A stretch of DNA of 64,000 bases from Pholiota molesta (Eukaryota; Basidiomycota; Agaricomycetes; Agaricales; Strophariaceae): contig JACGCK010000075.1 in assembly GCA_014925825.1 (NCBI GenBank), positions 157,708-221,707 of the forward strand, written 5' to 3'. The position numbers were made by a program, and so were the translations under genes. This document shows positions 34,218 through 46,509 of this stretch, in pieces. Under the pieces are notes generated by a model. The model was not told the origin of the DNA and did not search any database. It saw nothing but the letters and a program-made list of their open reading frames with translations. Numbering within the stretch: the stretch's first letter is position 1; the number at the start of each line of letters is the position of its first letter.

Positions 34218-36531
34218 ATACTTAGGTCAAGCTTCAAGTTTTCAACGTTATGTACAACAACTGTAAATATTTCGCTTCGCTGCTTCGTCGACTAGTGCCA
34301 TATGTTTCATGTCCTATATTTTTCATCACTTTGTATAAAATTATCTACTACAAGATGCAAACGAGCAGAAAGCAGGCAGAGCCAAAGGTGCGGCTCGACA
34401 GCGCTGTCACTGGGCTTTAGAGTCCTTGGCCAGCACTGCGGTACGGACCAAGTGAGGTGCGATCGATTAACAAGGCACGTACGCATCTCTCATGCGCGCA
34501 GTGTAGTTTGTAGTTTGGCGATGGAAGGATGGTCGAAAGAGAGGGACCGAGGGGTGCGGTGGAATGCACTGAATTTCGGCGCCTCGCGCATACCCGCGCA
34601 CGGAATTCGAAGCTTGAAGCTCAAAAATTGAGAGATGGAGTCGACAGCGGACGACCGCTGCAGGAAGAGTAAGGATATGTCCATCGCGATCATCAGCAAT
34701 TGAGCTGGATGGGAACGAGGAAATGCTCCTTATAGCTCGCCTCGCTTCAAACTCAGCGAAACTCGTGCCGTATCCATCCTCCATTCTCCATTGGGGACAT
34801 TCACTTATATTGATGCACTGCGGGTGTGGCAAAAGGCGGTCGTGTCAATGACAGAGACAAGCCCCACACTGCCCGTCCAACCCTGATGAACGCAAACCAA
34901 CAATCCAACCACTGTTGAACCCAAAGAGGTGCACATAGGGCGGGGCCATCATTTTCTGCTTCGCGCCTCCATGTAATTCGCATCTGCTGAATCATCATCT
35001 GCGCTTCCTGCTGTATCGCCCGGTTCGCGGACGACATGCCGTCTTCATAAGTCCCAGAGGATGGGTGGCATGCAGGGTTATTGAAAGGAAACGACGGAGA
35101 TGATAGATTGGATAAGAGTTATGATGAATGGATGCGCGAGTTGACACAGTGATGATTGGATGAGTGAACTGATGGACGTTGGGATGCCTCAGTCCGTAAG
35201 CGCCATACGTACTAACTTTGCGGTAGGGAGTGGAACAGCGGACGATGGCTAAGAGAAGGGCAAGAGCGAGTATATCAGGTAAACCAATAACGGAGTGAGA
35301 GGGGAAGGAGGAAACATACCACATAGTTCGCTTCAAAGTAAGCCTCATCCGTTCGAAAAGTAGAGAATACCGAGGCCCGCCCAGAGGGCACCATCGTGTT
35401 TCGTTTCTTATGCCTTTTGATTCGTCCTCGATGCCTCCTGTATCGTGTGGTTCGTCATTTAAGAGATCTTGGAGGAAGGTCGAGTGTTTGGCTCCTTGAA
35501 TGGGCGACGAGAATAAGAGAAAGCAGTGGCTATCATATTCGAGACAATAAGAGCCAATGGATGGAGGTATAATTCCCGCGCGTCGGACGCTATGCGCGCA
35601 AGGATGAAAGCTAACTTGAAGCTTGAAGCTTGCAATTGAAATTTGAGCGATGGGCAGCGAACAATGGCTGCGGGATGAAAAATGTTAGTATATTGGGGCT
35701 GGAAACAACAGGGAGAGACAGAATGTACCACGCCTGAACCAAGGTACACGTAGCGTGTGCCATTGACTGGGGCAATGAGGAGGACATAATATGGCAGCCA
35801 AAAGAGCAGAGACGGCTAGTCCAAGCGCACAGTCCAAAGGCTGAGTCCATCACCACGGCTGTCGATTCCGTGCTGAGGCCTATGGGTGAACAACGGGCCT
35901 TGAAATTTGACATTTGAAAATTGATAAGAGCGGTAGGCGCTTGGGTGAAGCAGTGGTGACGAGGAGATTGAGAAAACTTGAAGGCAACCGGAGGCGTGTG
36001 CTATGTGGCAATTGGGCAAGCTAAACACGGGCGCTAGCAAAGCGCAAAGTGAATGGACGTCATCAAGCCCACTCACTGTATGTATTGTAATCGAGCCCTA
36101 GTGACCCATCTTCCGCCCTTCATTCCCCTCCTTCTATACATGTCCAAACATGCTATTCTTTAAAGCGTTTGGACATATTGTCAGCGGTAGTGAGCATCAG
36201 AAGGCATAAGAAGCCTAAGTAATCGATTGCAGAAACGTTCAGCAAAGACTCCTTGTTCGCAATTCGAGTTGGATTTCGCGCGGCGATTCACACGTGAGCG
36301 TGTCAGTGCTATTAATAGATGACATGCCCTGGAGTACGACGCTGCCACTGCCCCTCCAATGCATTTGACTTCCAGTTCTACGTTGGCATACTTAATCTTA
36401 GCACCATTATACATGTCCGTCAAAATCAGTGGAACCCGACGACAACATGTATCCTTCGAATCCCGTCCAAAAAAGGAGAATGCAAATGCAGAAATATATG
36501 TATCAATTACAGAGACGCTACCCCTAAAAAG
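34218..36531. repeat. Degenerate dispersed repeats, no supported gene
   Basis: Related blocks recur in the same orientation near 34610, 35215, 35610 and 35900: CTTGAAGCTT or AAATTTGA words followed by AGCG(G/A)ACGATGGC. Minus-strand translations give variants of A-I-V-R-C at each place (VVRCRLHLS, IVRCSTPYR, IVRCPSLKF). This looks like an old, diverged tandem array with 300-600 bp spacing. No domain or splice logic supports a gene. Confidence 0.4.
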
Positions 36532-38652
36532 CTAACAGCGGTTAGTCCCTTTGCGCTTCGCCATTCGCATTCGAGAAAGGAGAAAAAGTGACGTTCCAAT
36601 GAATGATGAGACCTACAGCGCTAACCGTCAACGTCGGATATCATGAATATACAAAATCACCTACTGAAGCATATAAGATAGGCCGCCACCAGATAAATTC
36701 TCGTGTCAAAAGTGCCCCAGTAATTGGGGTTCCTGCACATGAATAGCCAAAACCTCAGCGTCCGTCACAACAAAGAGAAAATTTCTAATGACCTATTAAG
36801 CTCCCGATGCCTTGAAATGGCAGTTAGAGGTATGGATCTTTTCTATAATGTTTGATGGAAGACTGACCTGTAAACACATATGCCACACCAAGTCTTTCCC
36901 TATCATAAATGCGGAATTAATTTCCCATCCTGTGTGTATAGCTAAATACTTACCCAATCTCCGAAATGTCTGTAGCCATCGAAGCCCACATGGGACCAAG
37001 TAGTGTAAGATCTAAAGGCAGATTAATTCATGGATTAACAATTAACAGGCTGCTTACATGCTCCAGAGAAGAACCCATATAAGAGACAAAATATCGTGAC
37101 GCCCGCAACATTCGTAAGACCAAGCATAGAGATAATAAGGACTCCGCAGGCGAATGTGCAGAAGACGACCGTGTTTAAAACCCCGAAAGGATTCACCACT
37201 GCGCCGCCAACTAAACGTCCAATAAATGAGCCCCCACTTAGAATTGTGAGCTGTTCGGCAGTAGGAAATACAAGGCAACAAGCATTAGATCGCTAACGAC
37301 TCCAGCATGAATTTATAGACTTACCGAATAGAACCCAAATACGGGGTTGAGCCCTTTTTCATCTGACAGAAGTTGAATATAAAAAATCGGAAAGAAGAAG
37401 CCTTGAATATAGAAGAATGTCCTAGCCGAGTCATTGGAGAAAACGTATAATGGAGTGATAGATACTTCTTACCCAGCAACAGCGAGGACATATACGTCGT
37501 CTCGGTAGAACTTTCTGGCCGATTCCAGTATGCTTCGGTGAGCTGTGGTTCGAGGAGGGCCTCTCGTTCTCATGAGCAGTCCAGACAAAACTAGGCATCC
37601 CGCTATGAGGCCCCCACTTGCCCTTACACCATTCGCAAATCCCACCGAGTTATGAAAGAGATTGTTTAGCATGATCGGGTAGAGTATAGCTCCCAATGAA
37701 CCTCCAGAGGCAACTATGCCCATGACGAGCGCTCGCTTACGCGTGAAATGCTGCGCAACAATTGCAACACCAGGGACATAAATCATTCCAGCACCTATCC
37801 CATACGAAATCCCTAAGCTCAAGAAAACCTAGTAAATCGTGAATAAAATGCTCAGTGAATGCATTCCTATACAGACAGCATGTTTCGTACCTGGTAATAG
37901 CTTTGTGGATGTGCTAACGATAGAGTGAAAATTCCAAGAAGAATAAATATAGCTCCTGCAAGGTATAGCCAATAGCTGATGATTTTGGATAATTTATATC
38001 GTGTCAAATTAGGCACCCTCAATGTGTAGATAGGATGCTTACAAGTAACCACGGTCAAAGAGGCGGCCTGAGACGACGCTTGTAATCATCAAGATCATCG
38101 TAGCGACACTGCCAATCCAGCTTCAGAAGTAAATGGGTCAGTTAAGATGCGAGGCCGGCGAGGGTCGGTTTATCAAGGGCTATACCTTATTTGAGAAGAG
38201 GAAAAATCGCTAAGGAATTCGCGGACGAAAAAATCTACGGTTTCCGTTTATTGCTGTAAGTATCTCATTTATGCGATTACAAGTTGTAAATACCTTCGTA
38301 AACTCCAAATGCGTTTACATATCTAAAGATCGGAAGGAGGATAGCGAAAATTCGATTGTTGAAGTTGAGTACCCGTTGGTAGAATACAAGTAGCCAGTTT
38401 ATACGTACCCAGCAACAAACTGCAGGAGGACGCTGTATTAACATTAATTTGAGGGAAGAGTACGCAAAATGTTTGTAAGCGGAGTACTCACCCGCCAAGG
38501 ACTGTGAGCCACGCTGTGAGCCCTCCATCAGGAGGAGGGGTGTACGATTGAGTAGTCGGTTTTTCAGTGACGCTAAGGCCATTCTCTTTGTCTTGATGCG
38601 GTGACGGATTTGAAGCCACTGAAGGGGCCTGCGAGGGGCTCTCGGGCTGCAT
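36532..38652 (-). CDS. MFS transporter, monocarboxylate permease (MCT/MCH) type
   Basis: This is a 12-helix major-facilitator membrane protein of the fungal monocarboxylate permease-like group, which often exports or imports organic acids or metabolites. The N-terminus MQPESPSQAPSV (ATG at 38652) is a hydrophilic tail leading to PPPDGGLTAWLTVLGG, the typical entry to helix 1. Then follow YVNAFGVYEDFF, WIGSVATMILMITSVVSGRLFDRGY, GISYGIGAGMIYVPGVAIV, HFTRKRALVMGIVASGGSLG (helix 4-5 signature), a loop with RTRGPPRTTAHR, FFYIQGFFFPIFYIQLLS, GSFIGRLVGGAVVNPFGV, MWASMATDISEIG, GVAYVFTGIGSLIGTPITGAL and the end MAKRKGTNRC-stop at 36532. About nine to ten short introns join without frameshift. It lies between the adenylate-forming reductase and a GMC oxidoreductase and may serve the same pathway. 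Confidence 0.85.
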
Positions 38653-41600
38653 CTCTGCGGTGTGGTGAAAGCGAAATTATAGGAAGCAACGGGGGAGTTG
38701 ACCTTCACTACACTGTCAACCTTCTGGGAATATGGTTCTGTATCAGAAAGAGGAACTGATCTTTTCGCAGGCCTTTCTTGGCTTCCATACCACACACAAT
38801 CCATTTAAGTAAATCATCACGATGTCGACTGGTATAAATATAATACAGGGAATTACAAGGGAATTACGGTGTTCTGTCATAGCTTCCAATTATACAGCTG
38901 GCCAAAGCATGGCCGTCCGACGGCCTTTTCTTGGGTTTAGGGCAGTGTACGCAGCAAGGACTTGATATGATATGAGCTCTGAGGGTAATATTAAGTGCTA
39001 TGCTTTCCCATCACTGTGTGCGATCGTTGAAATCCTGTCTGTCGCAGGCATGTTATGGAACCAACGAAGGTCCGAAAGCATAAATAGATTGGAAGTTCTA
39101 TTTATAGATCAACAGCAATTACAAGTTGCGCTCACTTCTCTCCCCAACGCCAGGTTCAGTCACATCAAGCGGAAAGTGGTCGAGAAGTCTCCGAGGATAG
39201 GCCTTGAGAAAACAGTAGGATGCCTTACATCGTATTCCGTCTGATCATTTAGTTGATCTCGTCTCAAGAGCACCAGGGAAGGCAAGAGACGAGGTTTAAC
39301 GTTAAAAGGTGATCCATGCGCTCCTACAAATGTGGCTTTCAGTGAGCTGTGATAAGCCGCGCATTCCGTGTCATGATGTCCTGATGCAATCCTTGCCACA
39401 CTCGCACTGCTAGATGCTACGCAGCATTTTCCGCAATGCTTTCTCCCCGAGGCATCTCTATTTTCGAAAATTTTCGTTGTCAACACGGAAGCCAAGCATC
39501 ACTGAATGCAGTGAAGGGTTATAGAAAAGGATTCAGGGTTATGCGCACACATAAGTAGACATAAGGCAGACGAGCCTAGGGATGTCAATAAGCACAGTCC
39601 CTCACCAGGCCCATGCCACTGGTCGCACATTTAACGAGCTTCGCACTGCGGTTTTCACTTCCGAGAATGGGCGCGCTGGGTCACGTCACGTGAATAGAAT
39701 CACAACAAATTGTCACTGCACAGAACCCGAAGTTCGAACGTTGCTCAACGTTTTAAAATTTCAGCTTCAGTTAATGTCTTCAGTTCAGCGATAGCCTTCA
39801 TTCCTGTGTTTCATCCTCCGCGTCTATGCCTGCGTAAACGAAGCCGGGATAGTTCTGCTTTCCACATGCGATGGAGCAGTTGCGGAAGGAGGGGCACCTT
39901 CAATCCAGCTTTTGATTGGCACCATGTGAATTGGAGAAGTAGGTGGAGTTTGGACGAATTACCTTCAGGTATGCGCAATTCAACGAGTTCTGTGCATATA
40001 CTAATCCCAATGTTCAAAGGCTCTGCCAAGGGATACTTTCCGGCCCCATGATACCAGGAATACATGGCCCCATGAACGACATCGCGGCCTCCTTTTATGC
40101 CTCCCACTGTTCAGTCACCCAATGTTAGTCGCTAACACTCGTCGCCACGCAGCTTCATAGTCAAAGCGCAAATGATGGGTACCGACGTAGCGGAGCATCA
40201 GCAAGCCACATAGGGGATGTAACACATACACATATCTGCCTTTTTCCGGGTATGGAGAAAAGGTCGTCTGGCTAGAACGTGGATTTCTTTCTCTCTCGCC
40301 ATTTGATAGGAGCTGACTGTCGACATGCCGTTCCACAGCAACCCCAAACCGTCAAGAAATCACAATGTTTTTAAGACCGCGCCAGAGCTCTATGGGCTCC
40401 CCACGCAAGACTATCGCGAAAATCGCTAGGTTATCCAGCTTCGAAAACACGTCGCTCACCCAGGCCGCTCCTCGGAGACCAGGATAGCTCAAAAATACCC
40501 ACAAGGAACAGAATCAACCTCACTCCCCGAGTGCTGCAGTGCTTCCGACGTGACGAAAGATATTTCCGAATTCCCAGCTTCTGCCCTCCATTCATACCCT
40601 ATCGTTCCTCTTAACTTTCACCATCCTTATCGCCCTCTTCCATCCGAGCCGTTGCCAGCACCGACATACCACACACCTTCACAAATATATGCTATCACTC
40701 AGCTGCACGTTCATTCCCGCTCAGACCGCTCACACGAATGACGACACCATTCTGTATTCATACCGTCCGCTGCATTCGACCTGTACGTCATCCCGAAGCC
40801 ATTGACGTCGACCTGCACATGAAGCTGCTTGCGTTCAGCGGCCCTAGCATCCGCAGCAATTCGCAGTAATAGCGTTGGGCGTAGCTCTACCATCTCCGGC
40901 CACCGCTGGGCCCCGATTCTGTGTGGTCACCTGTGCGTCTGGTACTGGCACTTATCGATGTGAATATGCTGACCAGAAGTGGCGCTGGCGACGTTCTTTC
41001 CAGTACAAATCCCGGGTATAGGGGAGGCCGCGTCACGCTATCGATAGCATTTTGCGTGCAATCCTGAGCCCGATTACGCCCTCGACGATACCGACTACTG
41101 TACATCGATTCCCTGGTCCGTTCATGGTCAGCCTTACACCTACTCCAACCCAAAAAATGAGGAATACCCAGCAGTAACAGCAAGACCGCTTCCTCGAGCC
41201 CTTCAATGGTCGGCTCACGGCGTTTCTCAGATGGAGGCATGCTACCGGCGATTCCAACGACAATAGGAGCATGGACAGGTGTGGCATGTGACCCGAAAGG
41301 ATGGCCATGGTATGCGGGTTGGTGAGAGCGAGGTTAGGTTCGAACTCGAGCCGTAGGGGGCGCTTACGTGTCTACTCAGTGGCACAACAACGGCAGCAGC
41401 GGGTAAGCATATGGTTTGAACTGCGGCATGCATTATCTCCCACGCTCTGAATCCATGGCGCATTCTCGCTGCTGCCACCAGCCGCCGCCTCGCCACTCAT
41501 CGCCACCCCGCCCTCCATGGCGCGTTCTCGTCGCCCCCACCTCCGCCTCCCGAATTCCGCCTTGCAACCCTCCTTTCTCTACTTCAGAAAAATAAGATAT

Positions 41601-43256
41601 ATGTAGAATATTTGTCCTGACAGTGACGGTGACAGCGTCTAATCACCACCAGCGACCGCCAGCTCAGCGCTCAGCTGCCAACCCACCTCCAGGACGACGA
41701 CAGCGCGTAGACGACGGCGCAGACGATCGCAGCTGCCGACGACGACGACAGGGAGGTAAGTCCGCCGTTCACCTCTCTGAGAAGCGACTTCGATTTATAA
41801 GGTTTGATTTAGTATTTAAGAGACAACGAGTCAATCGCGGTTGCGCCATGTTGGCGCCTATGGCCCGCCACCGCCCTCCCGCCCGCTCACTCCTCTGGGC
41901 AGCCACCTCTGAGAAGCCACCTCTTCGCCGCAGAGCTGGGCCCCATCCACAGCCCACCCTTGACATCACCGTTCACCCCGTCAGCCTTTCTCAGCAGCCA
42001 CAGCGACGGCGACAACGACACCGACGAACGAGCACAAGAGTTGCTCATTCATATGTCCCTCCATCCGCGAGCGCCCTCGACACCGCCGCCCGTTTATGGC
42101 ATGACCACACTGTCCTTCTCTTGCAGTTGCGCAACGGAGAACATGCCTGCGTTATACTCGTTCGTCCATCCCCCATCTGCCGCCGCCCTCACTGCCAACC
42201 CCGCCTCCACTCCAGCAGCCCATTTGTCTAAGTGCGGCGAGCACCCAAGGCCCTATGGAGAACGCGAGGATCCACCGCGTCCCGGACCATCGGCATGATG
42301 ACATGGCTGCTCACCGCTCGCCTCCGGTGTCCCTGAAAGCTCCACCGCCGCCCATCTCTAGCTCCTTCCAGCGATAACAGCTTCCCCAAACCCAAGCCCT
42401 CTCTCTGCGACTTCTCCGGCAGATGAACAAGCATAGCGCTCGTCCATTCACCCATCAACGTCCCGACGCTGCTGCCGCCCTTGAAGCCACCGCCCTCGAT
42501 CCCTCTCCTAAAAGCACCGATAACGACGGACGAGCATCCACCCTCTACAGACTGCTAGCGGATATACAAAATGACGCACAATCCTCGCGCTAACGGTCGG
42601 TTGCTGCCGCACTCATCATCGCCCTCTAGCTTGTTCTCTGCGGCTACCACGACACAAATTAGCTCTGTTCGTTTACCAATCCGCCACCACCCTCGACAGC
42701 GCCCTTTTCCATGCCCCTCAGCGGCTGCCGCGACAACAAACACTTGTTCTTCCGCCGCCCCCACCACCTTCGGCATGGTCCTTTTCCAGCCCTCTCCCTG
42801 CGGTCAACACAACGACGAACGAGCACTACGCTCGTTCGTCCGTCCATCCACCGCCACCACCTTCGCTACGGTCCTCCAGTAGCTCGTTCTCGTTCGCTCT
42901 TCCATCCATTCGCCTCGGATGTACTCATCATCGCCATAAACCATGCTTTGTAACTTGTTTCAAGAGTATCTTTCTGAACGTTCCTGATCTCAATTTCAGC
43001 AAAAATAACGTCGGAAAGAGCCAATAATTCATCTCATCCCATCCACACAGCGTGAAACTACGTTATGAAGGGGAACTTGGATCTCACATAATTGTGATCA
43101 CCATATCATCCTCGGCCAGATTTCAAAGTGATAACCTGTCGAGGAGAAAAGGAAACTAGGAAGTGAACGAGTTTTACGCATATAATGTTCAAGGTACATA
43201 ATGGAAGTGGGTCCTTTCCGTGGATGAAAAAATAATGCGAAGTAATGAATGCAAGG
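38653..43256. other. 4.6 kb without a supported gene
   Basis: Several frames of 90-120 codons occur (for example 39160-39495 minus, 40887-41240 minus), but none has a domain or exon logic. At about 39780-39910 a block resembles the duplicated unit at 56.9-57.9 kb, sharing the landmark CTTTCCACATGCGATGGAGC. From 41620 to 42900 the sequence is C/G-rich, with recurring CGACGAACGAGCAC and CTCGTTCGTCCATCC words near 42020, 42420 and 42800, a degenerate repeat array. The last 300 bp are AT-rich 3' flank of the GMC gene. Confidence 0.4.
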
Positions 43257-45527
43257 CTATGCCCATGTCTCCTGAATGAGGCTGGCAGCGCGCTCAGCTA
43301 CAGCGTAGGTAGGGGCTTGCAGATGCGCCGCTGGTATAAAGGGCTACACGCATAGGGTATAATGAGATTAGTATAGACCCAAACAACGTCGACGATGCAA
43401 CTCACAAACACGGATGTGTCTACAATACGGACACCTTGGACACCTTTGAGTTGAAGCTTTGAATTGACGACAGCCATAGGATCGTTTACTTTTCCCATCT
43501 TTGCCGTACCGCTTGGGTGCCAGAACGAGGTTACCGAGTTGCAAACAAATTGCAAAAGCTGCGCATCCGTCTTGGCCGTTGCGAGCGCACCAAATGGTTG
43601 CTGGATGAATCCTTTCCACGGAGAAGTTGCGACCATTTCTTGTGCTGTTTTAATGGATTGTACCAGAATTTTACCGTCTAGACGATTAGAGAGAAATCCA
43701 GGATTAATTATAGGAAATTCGAATGGGTTCGACGAGTTCAACGAAATAGTTCCGCCTGAAATAAGTATAAGCAATAGTGAGGATGAATTAAGTCCAAGGT
43801 AACATACGAGACGCTGGGGAGTAAAGGCCTGTAATGATGCTGATAAACGATCCAGAAAGAGGCGCTGGATCAAGGAAAGACACAAATTCGTTCTACACTA
43901 CATTAACATTTTGACTAAAAAGATATGAAGTCAGAACGGGCTCACCACCGGGAAGAGCTCCATGTGAGCAGACGTTGGACCTGCTGAGGGATCTGAGTTC
44001 TTGGTTATAATTCCTGAGCTGAGGGGTACGCGAAGCCAAGAGAACAGATTTCCACCGACGTCCACAAAGGGACCCGTTCGTGAAGTTGCCCATTGCTCGA
44101 CCAGGTCATTGGCCAGGGTAGCGTTCCTAGAAACATCGTCGAGCGTGGTATTTGCATTTACTTGCCATTGACTAGCAATCAGAGGATGATCTTGAAGGTT
44201 TTGGCCGACACCAGGAGAGTCCACCAGAGTTGGAATTCCTATCTTAGATAGCTCTGCTGTAGGACCAATACCGCTCAGGAATAGAAGTTGAGGTGTATTC
44301 ATTCTTGGACCTGTAGTGATAGGTTAAGGCTGCGACTATAAGAATGTGGTCGAGTTCTGCTCACTGTTTTGACTTTTTGAGAACTCGACTTCGCGCAAAT
44401 CAGGTATCGCGCCTGGAAGAGCAATGTTGATGAGGCGGGTGACTTGCGTTTCCACCAGTATATCAAGATTAGGGCTGTTTATGAGAGGCCTTAGATAAGC
44501 CGTAGAGGAACTGCTACGGACACCTCCCCCAGAAGTCGACTGGATCCAGCCTAGAAATGCACAAATTTCAGTAGCTGAAATGACATGCTATGATCTTAAG
44601 TTCAAGCGTACTCATTCCGATTGTGTCCCCAGAGTTCGAGTCCGGGTTAAAGGGAAACTGGCTGGAATCGATCTGTGTAGTAGCGACAAGGCGATTATCG
44701 ATGGGAGATGGGAACCCATTTACTGTGGTAAGTAAGGGACCACTCTTTCCGTGTACAGATGGCACAATTTGTTGTGAAATATTGTGATGATCGACAGGAG
44801 TAGTAAATCCTTCAGCCTATAAAATTACACAGTTTTGGTTGATCAATTATAATTCATATCTACTGCGTTAAACAACACATGCCTTCAATGCGAATGGAAA
44901 CATTTCATCCCAACTCCAAATGGAATCACCCGTAACGTCCGCGAAGCGATCAAAATCATCGCGGGAGCCACGGGTGTAAATCAGAAAATCTGCCAAGGTA
45001 GTCAGTAATTGCAGAATATCGGTAGGGTAGGACATACTGATAGAGCTAGATCCGCCGAGCAGACGCCCTCTTTGATAGGTGAGGATACGGTCATTCAAGT
45101 TCTCTTGAGGCACAGTCAGATAATTCCATAGAAGCGATGTGTTTGTTAGAATATTAGGAGCTGTGAAGGGAATCTGGGTCTCAATGATTCCAGCATCACT
45201 AGAAAGTGACAGCCCTTGGTCAAAGAAGAAACCGGTCAACCACTGAAGACACACTTTACGCCGGCTTCGATGACCAGAACAGTAAAAGCGGGAATGGAGC
45301 CTAGCCTAGCGGCTACAACATTCCCCGCATTGCCCGCTATTAGGTATCATGTGCAAAGATAATAAGTTTACACTTCCAAGCCCCAATAGAAGATTAAACA
45401 ACGAACCTCCGATGATTACAAAATCATAACCATCTTTTCGCAACTGAGTTGGATCTGTCAGCAATCTAGAGACGGTAAGCCCAATCAGAAGATTAAGAAG
45501 AAGTATGATGGGAAGAGCACGATGCAT
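43257..45527 (-). CDS. Secreted GMC oxidoreductase (aryl-alcohol oxidase-like)
   Basis: GMC flavoenzymes oxidise alcohols or sugars using FAD; secreted ones make H2O2. The N-terminus [20 protein letters not shown] is a signal peptide, followed by YDFVIIGG and, across an intron, [11 protein letters not shown], the FAD-binding G-x-G-x-x-G. Next come [12 protein letters not shown] (first GMC signature), [14 protein letters not shown] (second signature), [23 protein letters not shown] (catalytic His) and, after the last intron, [22 protein letters not shown] with the second active-site His or Asn position, ending ETWA-stop at 43257. About ten introns keep frame. Oddity: between [10 protein letters not shown] and MNTPQLL, the usual strand with K-E-V-I-L-S-A-G seems missing, an apparent in-frame loss of about 15-17 residues, so activity is uncertain. 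Neighbouring UbiA and GMC genes suggest a shared pathway. Confidence 0.8.
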
Positions 45528-45891
45528 TACAGCTTTATGAGGTGAGTCCTATTCAATTTATACCGAAGAAAGAATCGTGAGAGGCCCGAAGAAAACTTGC
45601 CTTTTGATACTTTTTTCTCCTTAGGGCTCATCTAAATACGGAGACGTCTCATGATGCCACATTCCAATTTGTCAGAATGAACATATGTGAACGTACCTAG
45701 ATGTGTTACTACTGTAAAGTGTCACTCTTTTCACTGCGTTGATCTGCGTTGGAAACACCCGATCCTCGCCCACACCAAAATAACTCTTGCGTGGAAAGAT
45801 GGGTTGACTTAATGCATATGCTATGAGTTAAAAGTAATAAAATTACATCCGTGCACGACCGACCAACGCGAAGTAACACACGATACATCTA

Positions 45892-45939
45892 CGCATGATA
45901 ATACACGACTCATGTATTACAGTCGTGTATTATCATGCG
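45892..45939. promoter_or_regulatory. Perfect 19-bp stem hairpin upstream of the secreted GMC gene
   Basis: CGCATGATAATACACGACT (45892-45910) is exactly reverse-complementary to AGTCGTGTATTATCATGCG (45921-45939) with a 10-nt loop. It lies about 365 bp upstream of the GMC start codon. It could be a cruciform, a palindromic factor site or the scar of a small insertion; the sequence alone does not decide. Confidence 0.5.
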
Positions 45940-46509
45940 CACGGCAACCCCATCTGTCAACTTGACAGCCCACAGACTCAAACAGAAACAAACGGCGTTG
46001 GTTCTTGAAGCAACGGCATTTGCGGAGCGCAGGAAAGGAAAGCTATAAATAAGAATTCTAAGGGACCTTGAACAACTCTGGATTGCTTGGTTTGTTTTTG
46101 GATCGCATGTTGATCGCCGCAGGTGTTGAACAGGATCTGCCAAGACAATTTCTGCACACACGAGGTTCACACTTTCGTCTTCCTTCCAGTTGATTTTGCG
46201 CCAATCACCTTGATGCCCGACTCTTATCTCAAAGATTCGCATTTTACTTGGTTGCTTTTTATTAAATGAAATGCATGAAAGTTGCATGAAAGGCTGGCGT
46301 TTCCCGCTAGCCTCACTGAAATCAAACGGCAGTGACAGGACAAAAATATCTTCGTTGCACGTAGTAAGAGATAGGGCAACGAAGGTGGGCGAAGAAAAAT
46401 CAAATGTCAAAAGCAAGTCAAAAGTCATGTGATGAAGGCGAATCGGGGTGGTACTGTGCAGGACCACCTCGATCGCTGAGCCTTTTGGGCGGTCAGAGAT
46501 CGGCGTCAC
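45910..46509 (-). other. Long open frame (199 codons), doubtful gene
   Basis: This frame is the longest in the gap between the GMC and UbiA genes and has no intron need. The product shows no domain, no signal peptide and no repeats, and its 3' end runs into the 45.9 kb hairpin. It may be chance. Supporting expression data would be required to call it a gene. Confidence 0.2.

Noticed and set aside
41623..42882. Plus-strand frames of 100-202 codons
   Set aside because: They lie in a degenerate repeat array with recurring CGACGAACGAGCA words and show no domain.
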